Shown here piece by piece: positions 27,737-36,216 of a stretch of DNA of 64,000 nt; within the stretch, counting starts at the first letter, position 1, and every line of letters starts with the position of its first letter. The translations under genes and the position numbers were made by a program. Under the pieces are notes generated by a model that saw only the letters and a program-made list of their open reading frames with translations, ran no database searches and was not told where the DNA came from. The DNA is taken from assembly GCA_965230065.1 (NCBI GenBank), contig OZ245942.1:3162001-3226000 (forward strand). The letters are read 5' to 3'. This DNA comes from G965230065 sp965230065. Lineage in GTDB: Bacteria; Bacteroidota; Bacteroidia; Cytophagales; Cyclobacteriaceae.

Positions 27737-27829
27737 AACGAACAAGAAATTGATAGCGATTTGTGCGCCCGCTCGGCGACCCAATCTATTGCGTTTCTTA
27801 CGGTAAAAAAAAGTTCAACCGTGTCACGG

Positions 27830-27869
27830 CGACCGCAAGGAGCGCCAAGGTTTCGCAAAGGGCGCAATG
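27830..27869 (-). repeat. REP-like intergenic repeat (GCGCAAAG type), copy 1
   Basis: Between the DUF1080 and Gfo/Idh genes lies a stretch rich in alternating TTTGCG/CGCAAG words; read on the minus strand it contains TTGCGCCCTTTGCGAAACC. A related stretch in the opposite orientation occurs at 42967-43018. Similar words recur in intergenic DNA of many Bacteroidota. The function is unknown. Confidence 0.45.
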
Positions 27870-27885
27870 TTTTTGTATTAATAAA

Positions 27886-29208
27886 TCACAAAACTTTGGT
27901 TTGTCCGGGAACAGGAGCAGGATAGTTGCCATCCGGGCCGGGGAGTACGGGCGGGTCGGCATCCCAGGCAAATTTTTCCGGCAACAAACTTACTTCAGAG
28001 TTTAGCGCATCATTCCACTCAAGCATTTGTCCGGAGTGTACAGCCATTCGCCCCATGAGGGTAGTCATGGTACTCTTGGCCCCCCATTCTGTATCATTGA
28101 TGGGAGTGCCATTGCGGATAGCCGCAAACAATTCATCATGCTCTATCTGATAAGGATTTTCCTCTTTAATACCTCTTGTCCTCCATAATGGTTTTCCTGA
28201 AAAATCCCTGATGCCTACTCTTAAATCCCCTGTTCCTTTTGTTCCCTGAAAAAATGATCCTCCTTTATTGTAAGTACCGTCAATCGTGCGAATCTGGCTA
28301 TTCAGTTTACTGCCATCGGCATATTCATATTCTATGTAAAAGTGGTCGAAAATGTCACCATTATCAGGCCCATGATATACAGCCCGGCCACCCATGCCCT
28401 GTGCCCTTACGGGATAATCTCCTTTTAGCCAATTTACGATATCGGTATTGTGGATCTGCAACCCTGCCGGGGAGCCGGCCCATAACCAGTTGAAATACCG
28501 CCAGTTGCGCATTTGATACTCCATTTCCGTTTGTCCAGGCTTGCGGGGATGCAATCTGACGTTTCCGATCATATAATAACAGGTAGAAGAAACAATATCC
28601 CCAATCATGCCGTCTTGCAAATGGCCTACAAATTCTTTGTACACAGGGTCGTATCGGTTTTGTAAGCCAACCACTACACTCAGGCTTTTCTTCTTTGCCT
28701 CTTCCCCGGCAGCCAGCACCTGCCGGATACCAGGCGCATCGGATGCCAGGGGTTTTTCCATAAATACATGCTTTCCTGCACGTACCGCTTCCTCAAAATG
28801 CCGGGGACGAAAAGCAGGAGGGGTAGCGAGCAAAACTACATCTGCCAATGCAATGGCATCTTTATAGGCATCAAAACCTGTAAATTTGTGGTCTTCAGGC
28901 ACCGCTACTCTGTCCTTGATACTGTCTATTTTCAGGAGGTTTTCATAAGTTTCGTCCAGGCGGTCACGGAAGGCATCAGCCATAGCCACCAACTTCACAC
29001 TTTCAGAGGTACTGAGGGCCTGGGATGCTGCGCCTGCGCCTCGTCCTCCACATCCTATCAAAGCTACTTTCAATACATCATTACCGGCTACAAATGCACT
29101 GGCGTGTACAGGGAGTTGAGAAAGCAAAGCCCCACTCACGACTAAAGAAGAATTTTTGATAAAGTTACGACGGGAAGAAAAATCAGCATTTAACGGGTTG
29201 TCATTCAT
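27886..29208 (-). CDS. Gfo/Idh/MocA family oxidoreductase with Tat leader
   Basis: NAD(P)-dependent sugar dehydrogenase-like protein of 440 residues. A twin-arginine leader (SSRRNFIKNSSLVVSGALL, R13-R14) predicts export with bound cofactor. The Rossmann motif VALIGCGGRGAGAA begins near residue 48 and the family lysine lies in HVFMEKPLASD near residue 152. The C-terminal alpha/beta domain has the typical GLQNRYDPVY and IHNTDIVNWL segments. Exported members oxidise a sugar hydroxyl (often C3) of glycosides using tightly bound NAD. With the DUF1080 gene 149 bases downstream on the same strand, it fits an oxidative glycoside-cleavage pathway; that pairing is inference. Confidence 0.88.
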   Translation of the reverse strand: MNDNPLNADFSSRRNFIKNSSLVVSGALLSQLPVHASAFVAGNDVLKVALIGCGGRGAGAASQALSTSESVKLVAMADAFRDRLDETYENLLKIDSIKDRVAVPEDHKFTGFDAYKDAIALADVVLLATPPAFRPRHFEEAVRAGKHVFMEKPLASDAPGIRQVLAAGEEAKKKSLSVVVGLQNRYDPVYKEFVGHLQDGMIGDIVSSTCYYMIGNVRLHPRKPGQTEMEYQMRNWRYFNWLWAGSPAGLQIHNTDIVNWLKGDYPVRAQGMGGRAVYHGPDNGDIFDHFYIEYEYADGSKLNSQIRTIDGTYNKGGSFFQGTKGTGDLRVGIRDFSGKPLWRTRGIKEENPYQIEHDELFAAIRNGTPINDTEWGAKSTMTTLMGRMAVHSGQMLEWNDALNSEVSLLPEKFAWDADPPVLPGPDGNYPAPVPGQTKVL

Positions 29209-29484
29209 GATTTATCACTTTTTGAGCTATGAAGGATTTTTTAGCAATATAATTAAATTGCGTAAGTAATAAATCATTTGTTTACTTTTTAATTTGTTAT
29301 TTGTTAAGTTGATTGAAAGGTAACGAAAGATTTTATAATTTTACCTATATTATAGAGATTGAGTAAGTAAACAGTTGTTTTTTTCTTAAACAGAATGAAA
29401 TAATCAGCTTGATTTTTCGGGATTAACAGAGGAGGTGGAGTAAACAAATATTACAAATTCAAAGGAAGTTTATAAATTGCCTGC

Positions 29485-30744
29485 ATGCACAAAAAAGAGA
29501 AAGTTACCCAACCTCAAAACACGCATAACCTGTCAAGTCTTCAACCTTCTCCAAAAAAATGGTGGTCTTTGCTGGGCCCCGGTATCATCACAGCCGCATT
29601 GGTATTTGGGCCGGGTAGCCTCACGGTTACCTCAAAATTGGGGGCTTTGTTTGGCTATCAACTGTTGTGGCTCATTGTTATTGCCATTTTTTTTATGCTC
29701 ATTTTTACGGAAATGGGCGCTCGGGTAGGCATTGTAACCAACGCTTCTTTGTTAACGATTATTAAAAATAAATGGGGAAAAGCAGCTTCCATCCTTATCG
29801 GGCTGAGTATTTTCCTGATAACAGCTTCGTTTCAGGCAGGTAATACGATTGGGGCAAGCCTGGCTTTTGCAGAGCTGTTTCATACGGATACAGTGCCCTG
29901 GGTCATTGCTTTTACTTTTATAGCCATGTCGCTGCTTTTTTTTCGCTCGTTTTATAAAATTCTGGAAAAAGTGATGATTGCCCTGGTGGGATTGATGTTG
30001 CTTTCTTTTATCATTACCCTGGTGCTTGCCCGCCCACAATTGCCCAATCTTTTTGGGGGCTTTATACCTGGCATTCCGCAAGGGTCAGAGATGTTGTCCA
30101 TCGCGCTCATTGCTTCTAGCTTTTCTATGGCCGGTGCTTTTTACCAGTCGTATTTGGTGAAGGAAAAAGGGTGGAAACCCACAGAAATGAAGCAGGGCAA
30201 ACAGGAAAGTATGGTAGGTATCCTGATTTTAGGCATCATTTCTTCTTTCATCTTAATCAATGCCGCAGCCATACTTTACCCACAGGGCATCCAGGTGAAT
30301 TCGGCTACCGATATGGGCCTGGCGTTGGAGCCTTTGTATGGCAACACGGCTACGGTTATCTTTATGATGGGGTTGTTTGGGGCTTCTTTTTCGTCTCTCA
30401 TCGGTAATGCTACCATTGGCGGCTCTTTGCTTGCAGATGCTTTTTCTTTGGGCAACCAACTGCAATCCAAAGCCGTGCGGATGATGATTATGCTGGTGAT
30501 GTTGATAGGTGCTACCGTAGCCCTGATATTTGGAAGGCTGCCACTGGAGTTGATTGTATTTGCACAGGCCATTACCATCATTATTGCGCCGCTGGTGGGC
30601 ATTGCTTTATTAGTGATAGCCAACGACAAGGAAATTATGGGTGCGGCAAAAAATAATCGCTGGAAAAATATCGGAGCAATCATCGGGTTATTGATCTTGC
30701 TTTTTCTGGCAATCACCCACATAAATTTACAATTTCTAATGTAG
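29485..30744 (+). CDS. Nramp-fold transporter lacking the canonical metal ligands
   Basis: Inner-membrane transporter of 419 residues with about 11 predicted helices and the Nramp/SLC11 fold. The first helix starts GPGIITAALVFGPGS, so the usual DPGN metal site reads GPGS at residues 42-45. In helix 6 the usual MPHN reads MAGA, starting at M215. Aspartate and asparagine ligands are therefore absent and only the methionine remains. Classical proton-coupled Mn/Fe transport is unlikely; another cation or an organic solute is possible. It is the first gene of a run with an epimerase-like and a DapA-like gene (33 bases to the next), suggesting import of the compound they process. Confidence 0.85.
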   Translation: MHKKEKVTQPQNTHNLSSLQPSPKKWWSLLGPGIITAALVFGPGSLTVTSKLGALFGYQLLWLIVIAIFFMLIFTEMGARVGIVTNASLLTIIKNKWGKAASILIGLSIFLITASFQAGNTIGASLAFAELFHTDTVPWVIAFTFIAMSLLFFRSFYKILEKVMIALVGLMLLSFIITLVLARPQLPNLFGGFIPGIPQGSEMLSIALIASSFSMAGAFYQSYLVKEKGWKPTEMKQGKQESMVGILILGIISSFILINAAAILYPQGIQVNSATDMGLALEPLYGNTATVIFMMGLFGASFSSLIGNATIGGSLLADAFSLGNQLQSKAVRMMIMLVMLIGATVALIFGRLPLELIVFAQAITIIIAPLVGIALLVIANDKEIMGAAKNNRWKNIGAIIGLLILLFLAITHINLQFLM

Positions 30745-30745
30745 A

Positions 30746-30762
30746 ACGGCTCTCCGAGCCGT
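30746..30762 (+). repeat. Small perfect palindrome in operon gap
   Basis: ACGGCTC, loop TCC, GAGCCGT: a 7-bp perfect stem between the transporter stop and the epimerase start, followed by TAAAAAAAC. There is no T-run on the coding strand, so it looks more like an intercistronic mRNA-stabilising hairpin than a terminator. Confidence 0.5.
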
Positions 30763-30777
30763 AAAAAAACCAGAATA

Positions 30778-31794
30778 ATGAAAAATTTAAAACAACTGGA
30801 ACAGGAAATATTACAACCTTCTGTCGGTTTGGTCAAGGATATGCGCGACCTGGAAGGGGATATTATGCTTTTGGGCGTAGGTGGAAAAATGGGGCCTAGT
30901 CTGGCAGCACTGGCAAACCAAGCATTGGAAAAAGCTGGTAAACAAAACAAAGTGATCGGCGTTTCCCGCTTCTCGGAAGATACGCTCCAGAAACAACTGG
31001 AACAGCAGGGCATCGAAACGATTAAAGCCGATTTGCTGGATCATCAGCAGTTGCACAATTTGCCCGATGCGAAAAATATCATTTTCATGGCAGGCACCAA
31101 GTTTGGTACTTCAGGTAATGAATCTTTTACCTGGGCCATGAATGCCTACTTGCCGGGAATGGTAGCCGAAAAGTTTAAAAACTCAAGGATTGTCGCTTTC
31201 TCTACAGGGAATGTATATCCTTTCGTACCCGTATTTTCCGGTGGGGCTGATGAAAGCGTGTCTCCTGGTCCGGTAGGAGAATATGCCCAATCGTGCCTGG
31301 GCAGGGAACGCATGTTTGAGTATTTTTCCAAAAAATACCAGATTCCGACGTTAATTTACCGACTGAATTATGCGGTAGATTTTCGGTACGGTGTACTGCT
31401 GGAAATTGCCAAGTCGGTATTGGAAGAGCGGGAAATAGACCTTTCGACCGGGCATGTGAATGTAATCTGGCAGGGCGATGCCAACGAATATGCTTTGCGT
31501 GCATTAAAGTTGTGTGATACGCCTCCCCGCATCCTTAATGTAACCGGGCCTGAAACCGTATCGGTACGATGGGCAGCGCAGGAGTTTGGGAAAATGTTTG
31601 ATAAAACCCCGGTTTTTGTGAACGAAGAACAGCCAACCGCTTTGCTCAACAATGCCACCGCGGCACATCAGGCATTTGGCTACCCAAAAGTAACGTTAAA
31701 ACAAATGATAGAAATACTGGCCACATGGCTCACCGAAGGCGGAAAAACCATCAACAAACCCACCTATTTTCAGGAAAGAAAAGGGGCATTTTAA
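30778..31794 (+). CDS. NAD-dependent epimerase/dehydratase-like protein with altered active site
   Basis: Cytosolic Rossmann-fold protein of 338 residues, extended SDR type. The nucleotide-binding motif is LLGVGGKMGPSLA (about 31-43), and the serine/threonine region is FSTGNVYPF (about 141-149). The usual YxxxK dyad reads YAQSC (in GEYAQSCLGRERM, about 170-182), so the catalytic lysine is replaced by cysteine. The protein may therefore be a dehydratase, a reductase with other chemistry, or a binding protein. It is translationally linked to the DapA-like gene (1 base between stop and start) and follows the Nramp-like transporter, so a role in catabolising an imported sugar acid is plausible. 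Confidence 0.82.
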   Translation: MKNLKQLEQEILQPSVGLVKDMRDLEGDIMLLGVGGKMGPSLAALANQALEKAGKQNKVIGVSRFSEDTLQKQLEQQGIETIKADLLDHQQLHNLPDAKNIIFMAGTKFGTSGNESFTWAMNAYLPGMVAEKFKNSRIVAFSTGNVYPFVPVFSGGADESVSPGPVGEYAQSCLGRERMFEYFSKKYQIPTLIYRLNYAVDFRYGVLLEIAKSVLEEREIDLSTGHVNVIWQGDANEYALRALKLCDTPPRILNVTGPETVSVRWAAQEFGKMFDKTPVFVNEEQPTALLNNATAAHQAFGYPKVTLKQMIEILATWLTEGGKTINKPTYFQERKGAF

Positions 31795-31795
31795 T

Positions 31796-32848
31796 ATGAA
31801 ACCAAAAACCAAAGACCTGTTATTTGAAGGAACTGTCATTCCTGCCCATCCACTGGCCTTGAACAGCCAGCGAAAAATGGACGAACGCCGACAACGTGCG
31901 CTTACCCGCTATTACATAGACAGTGGTGCCGGAGGCATTGCCGTGGGCGTGCATACCACCCAATTTGAAATCAGGAAAAAGGAATTCAACTTGTTTGAAC
32001 CGGTTTTGAAACTGGCTGCCGAAGAAGTAGAAAAGGCACAGCTTGCCCGTCCATTCATCAAAGTGGCAGGCATTGTTGGCCCTACAGAACAAGCCTTAAA
32101 AGAGGCGGAGCTTGCTGTGGAACTGGGGTATGACCTCGGCTTGGTAAGCAATGGTGGCTTGGCCGAATTATCAGAAGCCGAATTGATTAAACGCACAGAG
32201 AAAATTGCCGAAATCATTCCGATATTTGGCTTTTATCTGCAACCCGCGGTAGGAGGGAAGGTACTGAGTTTTGATTTCTGGAAAGATTTTGCCGACATCC
32301 CCAATGTGGTTGGGATCAAAATGGCACCTTTTAACCGCTACCAAACCTTGGATGTGGTCAGGGCTGTTTGTTACTCAGACCGCAACGATGATATTGCTTT
32401 GTACACCGGCAATGACGATAACATTGTGGCCGATTTGCTTACTACTTATCGCTTCAATGTAAATGGTGAAATACGGGAAAAACCCATCGTGGGTGGCCTC
32501 CTCGGTCACTGGGCGGTATGGACACAGAAAGCCGTTGAATTGTTAAATGAAATTAAAGAAATCAGGAAAAGTGGAAAAGTTGTTCCTGAAAAGATGCTTA
32601 CCAAAGGTATTGCCGTTACCGATACCAATGCCGCTTTTTTTGATGCTGCCAATCAATTTGCAGGCTGCATTGCTGGCATCCATGAAGTGTTGCACAGGCA
32701 GGGCTTGCTGGAAGGCACCTGGTGCCTGAACCCCGAAGAAAGTATGTCGTCAGGACAAAGCGAAGAAATTAGCAGGGTATATGCAGATTATCCTGATTTG
32801 AATGACGATGCTTTTGTGCGAGAAAATTTAGAGAAGTGGTTGCGGTAG
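31796..32848 (+). CDS. Dihydrodipicolinate synthase (DapA/NAL) family aldolase-lyase
   Basis: TIM-barrel class I aldolase-type protein of 350 residues. The Schiff-base lysine is K175 in VVGIKMAPFNRY, and a tyrosine in FGFYLQPAVGG (about 144) matches the family proton-relay tyrosine position. The start of the domain (GTVIPAHPLALN) is the usual first strand. Members include DapA, N-acetylneuraminate lyase and several 2-keto-3-deoxy sugar acid aldolases or dehydratases. It is longer than DapA (about 290) and lies in a catabolic operon, so sugar-acid cleavage is likelier than lysine synthesis. It ends the operon; about 280 AT-rich bases without a gene follow. Confidence 0.85.
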   Translation: MKPKTKDLLFEGTVIPAHPLALNSQRKMDERRQRALTRYYIDSGAGGIAVGVHTTQFEIRKKEFNLFEPVLKLAAEEVEKAQLARPFIKVAGIVGPTEQALKEAELAVELGYDLGLVSNGGLAELSEAELIKRTEKIAEIIPIFGFYLQPAVGGKVLSFDFWKDFADIPNVVGIKMAPFNRYQTLDVVRAVCYSDRNDDIALYTGNDDNIVADLLTTYRFNVNGEIREKPIVGGLLGHWAVWTQKAVELLNEIKEIRKSGKVVPEKMLTKGIAVTDTNAAFFDAANQFAGCIAGIHEVLHRQGLLEGTWCLNPEESMSSGQSEEISRVYADYPDLNDDAFVRENLEKWLR

Positions 32849-33131
32849 TTAAAGTTTTAGTTTTTGTTGGTGTGTTTTTTTACTTTAGAAGTTTAAAAGT
32901 TTACATCAATCAATCAACCAATATCAGAAGACCAAGCATTAAGCATATTAGCAAACTCTGTAAGGGCTGGAAAAACTGTAAGTAAAGCGATTGTGCTGAA
33001 AAAATTATAAGCTGTTTGAAGAAGAAACTTATCCGAATATTACATTGCTGGTAAAGTAACACATACAATCTGCCTGGTACTTTTAACAACTATTTTAAAC
33101 TCAAAAACTAAAAACTCCACACTTCATTATT

Positions 33132-34919
33132 ATGTCAAATAAATTTAAAACATTTTCATTTTCTATTCTGATTATACTAGGTCAGCTCCTTTTTACAGAG
33201 TGCACACAAAACAAGCCTGAGGAAAAAGAAGCAGAAGAAATAGCAGTTGAAGCGAAAGCAGAAGACAAAATCCTCACAGATGAACTTTCTATCCAGTCTG
33301 GGCAGCAACTTTTCAACCAACATTGTGCCGCCTGCCATAATTTTGAATCGGCCGAAATAGGCCCCAACCTGAGCGGGGTTACTTCAGAACGCAATAAGGA
33401 ATGGCTGATGTCTTTCATCAAAAATGCGCCCAAAATGATAGAAAGCGGGGACGAAAGGGCTGTAGAATTGTTTGAAAAATACAAGCAATACATGCCCGCC
33501 TTTACCATGCTTTCTGACGATGATATTGAGCATTTACTGGCTTTCATTCACCGATTTTCACGGGGTATCGAGCGTAGTAAAAACAACCGCCCTGGCGGCA
33601 TCATCAACCCCATTCCTGAGCGGGTCAGTGCTTCCGGTATTTCACTGGTGCTCGAGAAAATGACAACCCTCCCGGCCAGTGCCGAAAACCCTCCTTTGGC
33701 CCGTATCAACAAATTTTTGGCCGTAGAAGGAAGCTGGGGCGAGCGCCTTTTTATCCACGACCTCCGCGGCAAATTGTATGAAATTAACAACAACCAGCCC
33801 AATGTTTATCTGGACATAGCCGAACAATTTGGAAGCTTTATCCACGTGCCGGGTTATGGCACAGGCTTTGGTAGTTTTGCCTTCCACCCTGAATTTGAAA
33901 AGAATGGGTTGTTCTACACCACACATACAGACTCTGCCAGAACTGTTCCAGCAGACTTTGCCAATCCTGATTCTGTGCGGGTCAATTTACAGTGGGTACT
34001 GATGGAGTGGAAAATAGATGATGTAAGAGCCAAAAAATTTTCGGGCACGCACCGCGAGTTGATGCGGATAGATATGTATGGCAATGCGCACGGCTGCCAG
34101 GAGCTAACTTTTAACCCCCTTGCCAAGCCGGGCGATGCAGATTATGGTTTGCTCTATCTGGGTGTGGGAGATGGAAGCGGGGGCATCAGGTATCCTACAT
34201 TGTGTTGTAGAAAAGACAAAGTGTGGGGGGCTGTGTTGCGCATTGACCCTGCTGGAAATAACAGTGCCAATGGACAATATGGCATCCCCAAAGACAATCC
34301 TTTTGCCAACGACCCGGATGCCCAGGGAGAAGTATGGGCTTATGGTTTCCGCAACCCTCACCGCATTTCGTGGGACCAAACAGGTTCCGGGAAAATGTTT
34401 ATTTCCAACATTGGCCAGCACAGTGTAGAAGAAGTGAACCTGGGTGTACCCGGTGCCAATTACGGCTGGCCTGAAAGGGAAGGTATTTTCCTTTTTGACG
34501 TGTATGCCAATACGGAAGTAGTATACCCACTGCCCGAAAAAGACTCCATTCCTTATACCTACCCCGTAGCCCAGTATGACCACGATGACGGCAATGCCAT
34601 TTCGGGCGGTTTTGTGTATGCCGGAGATAAAATCCCTTTACTCAAAGGCAAGTATATTTTTGGCGATATTCCCCGTGGCAAGCTGTTTTATTCCGAAGCA
34701 GACAAAATGGAACTGGGACAACAAGCCCCCGTATTTGGATTAAACGTTGAAGCAGAAGGCCAGCAAACCGACCTGGAAACACTTACCCAAAACCGCCGGG
34801 TAGACCTCCGCCTGGGCCAGGACAGCCAGGGCGAACTCTACATCTTCACCAAAGCCGATGGTGTGCTGTGGAAAGTGGTGGATGCCAAGAGAGGGGATAA
34901 TAGTAGCCCGGCGGGGTGA
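33132..34919 (+). CDS. Cytochrome c-glucose/sorbosone dehydrogenase (PQQ-type beta-propeller) lipoprotein
   Basis: Exported lipoprotein of 595 residues (acylated cysteine probably C24, FTEC). A cytochrome c domain covers about 52-150 with heme motif CAACH (C65, C68, H69) and a distal methionine in KQYMPAFTM. The rest is a GSDH-type six-bladed propeller related to soluble PQQ glucose dehydrogenase, with the GFGSFAFHPEF, ELTFNPLAKPGDADYGLLYL and YGFRNPHRISWD segments. Heme and propeller in one chain allow substrate oxidation with direct electron exit to the respiratory chain. PQQ genes are not in the window. It could supply oxidised sugars to neighbouring enzymes, which is inference. Confidence 0.88.
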   Translation: MSNKFKTFSFSILIILGQLLFTECTQNKPEEKEAEEIAVEAKAEDKILTDELSIQSGQQLFNQHCAACHNFESAEIGPNLSGVTSERNKEWLMSFIKNAPKMIESGDERAVELFEKYKQYMPAFTMLSDDDIEHLLAFIHRFSRGIERSKNNRPGGIINPIPERVSASGISLVLEKMTTLPASAENPPLARINKFLAVEGSWGERLFIHDLRGKLYEINNNQPNVYLDIAEQFGSFIHVPGYGTGFGSFAFHPEFEKNGLFYTTHTDSARTVPADFANPDSVRVNLQWVLMEWKIDDVRAKKFSGTHRELMRIDMYGNAHGCQELTFNPLAKPGDADYGLLYLGVGDGSGGIRYPTLCCRKDKVWGAVLRIDPAGNNSANGQYGIPKDNPFANDPDAQGEVWAYGFRNPHRISWDQTGSGKMFISNIGQHSVEEVNLGVPGANYGWPEREGIFLFDVYANTEVVYPLPEKDSIPYTYPVAQYDHDDGNAISGGFVYAGDKIPLLKGKYIFGDIPRGKLFYSEADKMELGQQAPVFGLNVEAEGQQTDLETLTQNRRVDLRLGQDSQGELYIFTKADGVLWKVVDAKRGDNSSPAG

Positions 34920-35038
34920 TTGTAGTTTCGCTGAATAGAGTGAGAGGAAATCTGGATGATTGGAAGATGTATTGTGAATAAAGTATATGTAAATGCACTT
35001 TATCCGTAAGTTGAGAGCTATGAAAAAAATAAAATAAT

Positions 35039-35605
35039 TTGGGACTATTCAGAAAGAAGGAAAAAGACTCTATCAAACCCAAACAAACAGATAGGCCAAC
35101 TGAAGAGTATGCAAAGGTAATTGAATGGAAACCTCAATGGAGTGCAGGAGCACCAATACCTCAAGTATTTTCTGATGGAAATAGAGTTTACTTAATTTAT
35201 CTTATTAACGAGCCAGATCCTAATTGGGATGGAACTTATGTGAGGCTGATGGACAACACAAGCGAGAAGGTATATCTATTAGCTCTAGTGGAGTTTGATG
35301 GAGGAGACTTTAAATTCGGGATAGCTAATGATGAAGTGTTTGGTGGACTACCGCTTTGGAATAAAGGGCTTCAAGGTTATGAGGCACATATTATTGAAAA
35401 CTCAATGTGGATAGATGAACTTAAAAATATTCACAAATTCCATCCCCGTTATAATGAGAATCACTGGACGAATTTGAAACATTATATGCTCCTTTTTCAT
35501 GACGAAATTTTAGAAGTTATTGCCACGGGCTATAAAATTGAAACATTTAGAACGACTGTTGAAGCTTTGGCGACAGAAGTAGTAAAGAGAATGAATAAAA
35601 AATAA
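35039..35605 (+). CDS. Hypothetical protein, TTG start, unknown family
   Basis: Open frame of 188 residues that I do not recognise. The only plausible in-frame start is TTG 35039, because TAA at 35030-35032 closes the frame upstream; a five-codon ATG frame (35020) overlaps just before it. There is no signal peptide or membrane segment. The sequence is acidic and aromatic-rich (EWKPQWSAGAPIPQVFSDGN, then LLALVEFDGGDFKFGIANDE), consistent with a cytosolic alpha/beta protein. The codon mix (AT-rich, many AGA/ATA) differs from the preceding gene. It stands alone between the dehydrogenase and a response regulator. It may be a transferred orphan or immunity-like gene, but no function is claimed. 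Confidence 0.62.
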   Translation: MGLFRKKEKDSIKPKQTDRPTEEYAKVIEWKPQWSAGAPIPQVFSDGNRVYLIYLINEPDPNWDGTYVRLMDNTSEKVYLLALVEFDGGDFKFGIANDEVFGGLPLWNKGLQGYEAHIIENSMWIDELKNIHKFHPRYNENHWTNLKHYMLLFHDEILEVIATGYKIETFRTTVEALATEVVKRMNKK

Positions 35606-35733
35606 ATGCAAGAGTGCCTAACACTATAATAATGAGAAAAAGGAAACTGTCCATCAAATGCAAAAAAGCAGTTTTGAGCAAAAGACGGAAGCAGTCAGCA
35701 GTCCTTATAACCATTTTCGGCACTGGGTATCAG

Positions 35734-35767
35734 AAAAATAAAAAAAGCCCCTAAAAACTCAGGGGCT
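35734..35767 (-). terminator. Rho-independent terminator of the response-regulator gene
   Basis: On the minus strand, stem AGCCCC/GGGGCT around a TGAGTTTTT-type loop is followed by a run of seven T and more T-rich DNA. It lies 30 bases after the response-regulator stop. Confidence 0.85.
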
Positions 35768-35796
35768 AATATCTTATACTTAATGCTGTAAATTAG

Positions 35797-36216
35797 TTAC
35801 ACAACGAGCTTCTCAAGGTTTTTCTGAGTAAGAGGCTTGTTGATGTACTGCTTCACACAAGAATACTTATGTGATTGGTTCACATCCTGAGGGTTGATAG
35901 ATGAGGTTAGCATAACGATGCTACACTTTTCTTTTGTTACCTCAGACAATTTGTCAAACTCATCTAAGAACTGAAATCCGTCCATCAGAGGCATGTCAAT
36001 ATCTAGAAAAATAACATCTGGCAACACATGCTCTGCTTCTTTTCCTAATTTTTCAATATTACGTAAAAATTCAATAGCACTTTTTGCACCCGAATGCGTA
36101 AAAATGTGCTCACTGATGTTAGCAGCTTCTATCATTTTTTGGTTGATGAGATTATCAATCTCATTATCATCAATAAGCATTACAGCATGATGTTTATTCT
36201 TATCTGTTTCAGACAT
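35797..36216 (-). CDS. Single-domain response regulator (CheY-like receiver)
   Basis: Receiver protein of 139 residues with no output domain. The acidic pocket is in MLIDDNEIDN (about 13-22), the phospho-acceptor aspartate in IFLDIDMPLMDG (about residue 71), threonine/serine in VMLTSS and lysine in QYINKPLT. This is the Bacteroidota group of short receivers often found near hybrid kinases, but no kinase gene is nearby, so its partner is elsewhere. It is monocistronic, with its own terminator. Confidence 0.93.
   Translation of the reverse strand: MSETDKNKHHAVMLIDDNEIDNLINQKMIEAANISEHIFTHSGAKSAIEFLRNIEKLGKEAEHVLPDVIFLDIDMPLMDGFQFLDEFDKLSEVTKEKCSIVMLTSSINPQDVNQSHKYSCVKQYINKPLTQKNLEKLVV

Noticed and set aside
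35632..35756. 40-residue lysine-rich open frame
   Set aside because: It reads through the response-regulator terminator stem, has no homology-like features, and is probably chance.
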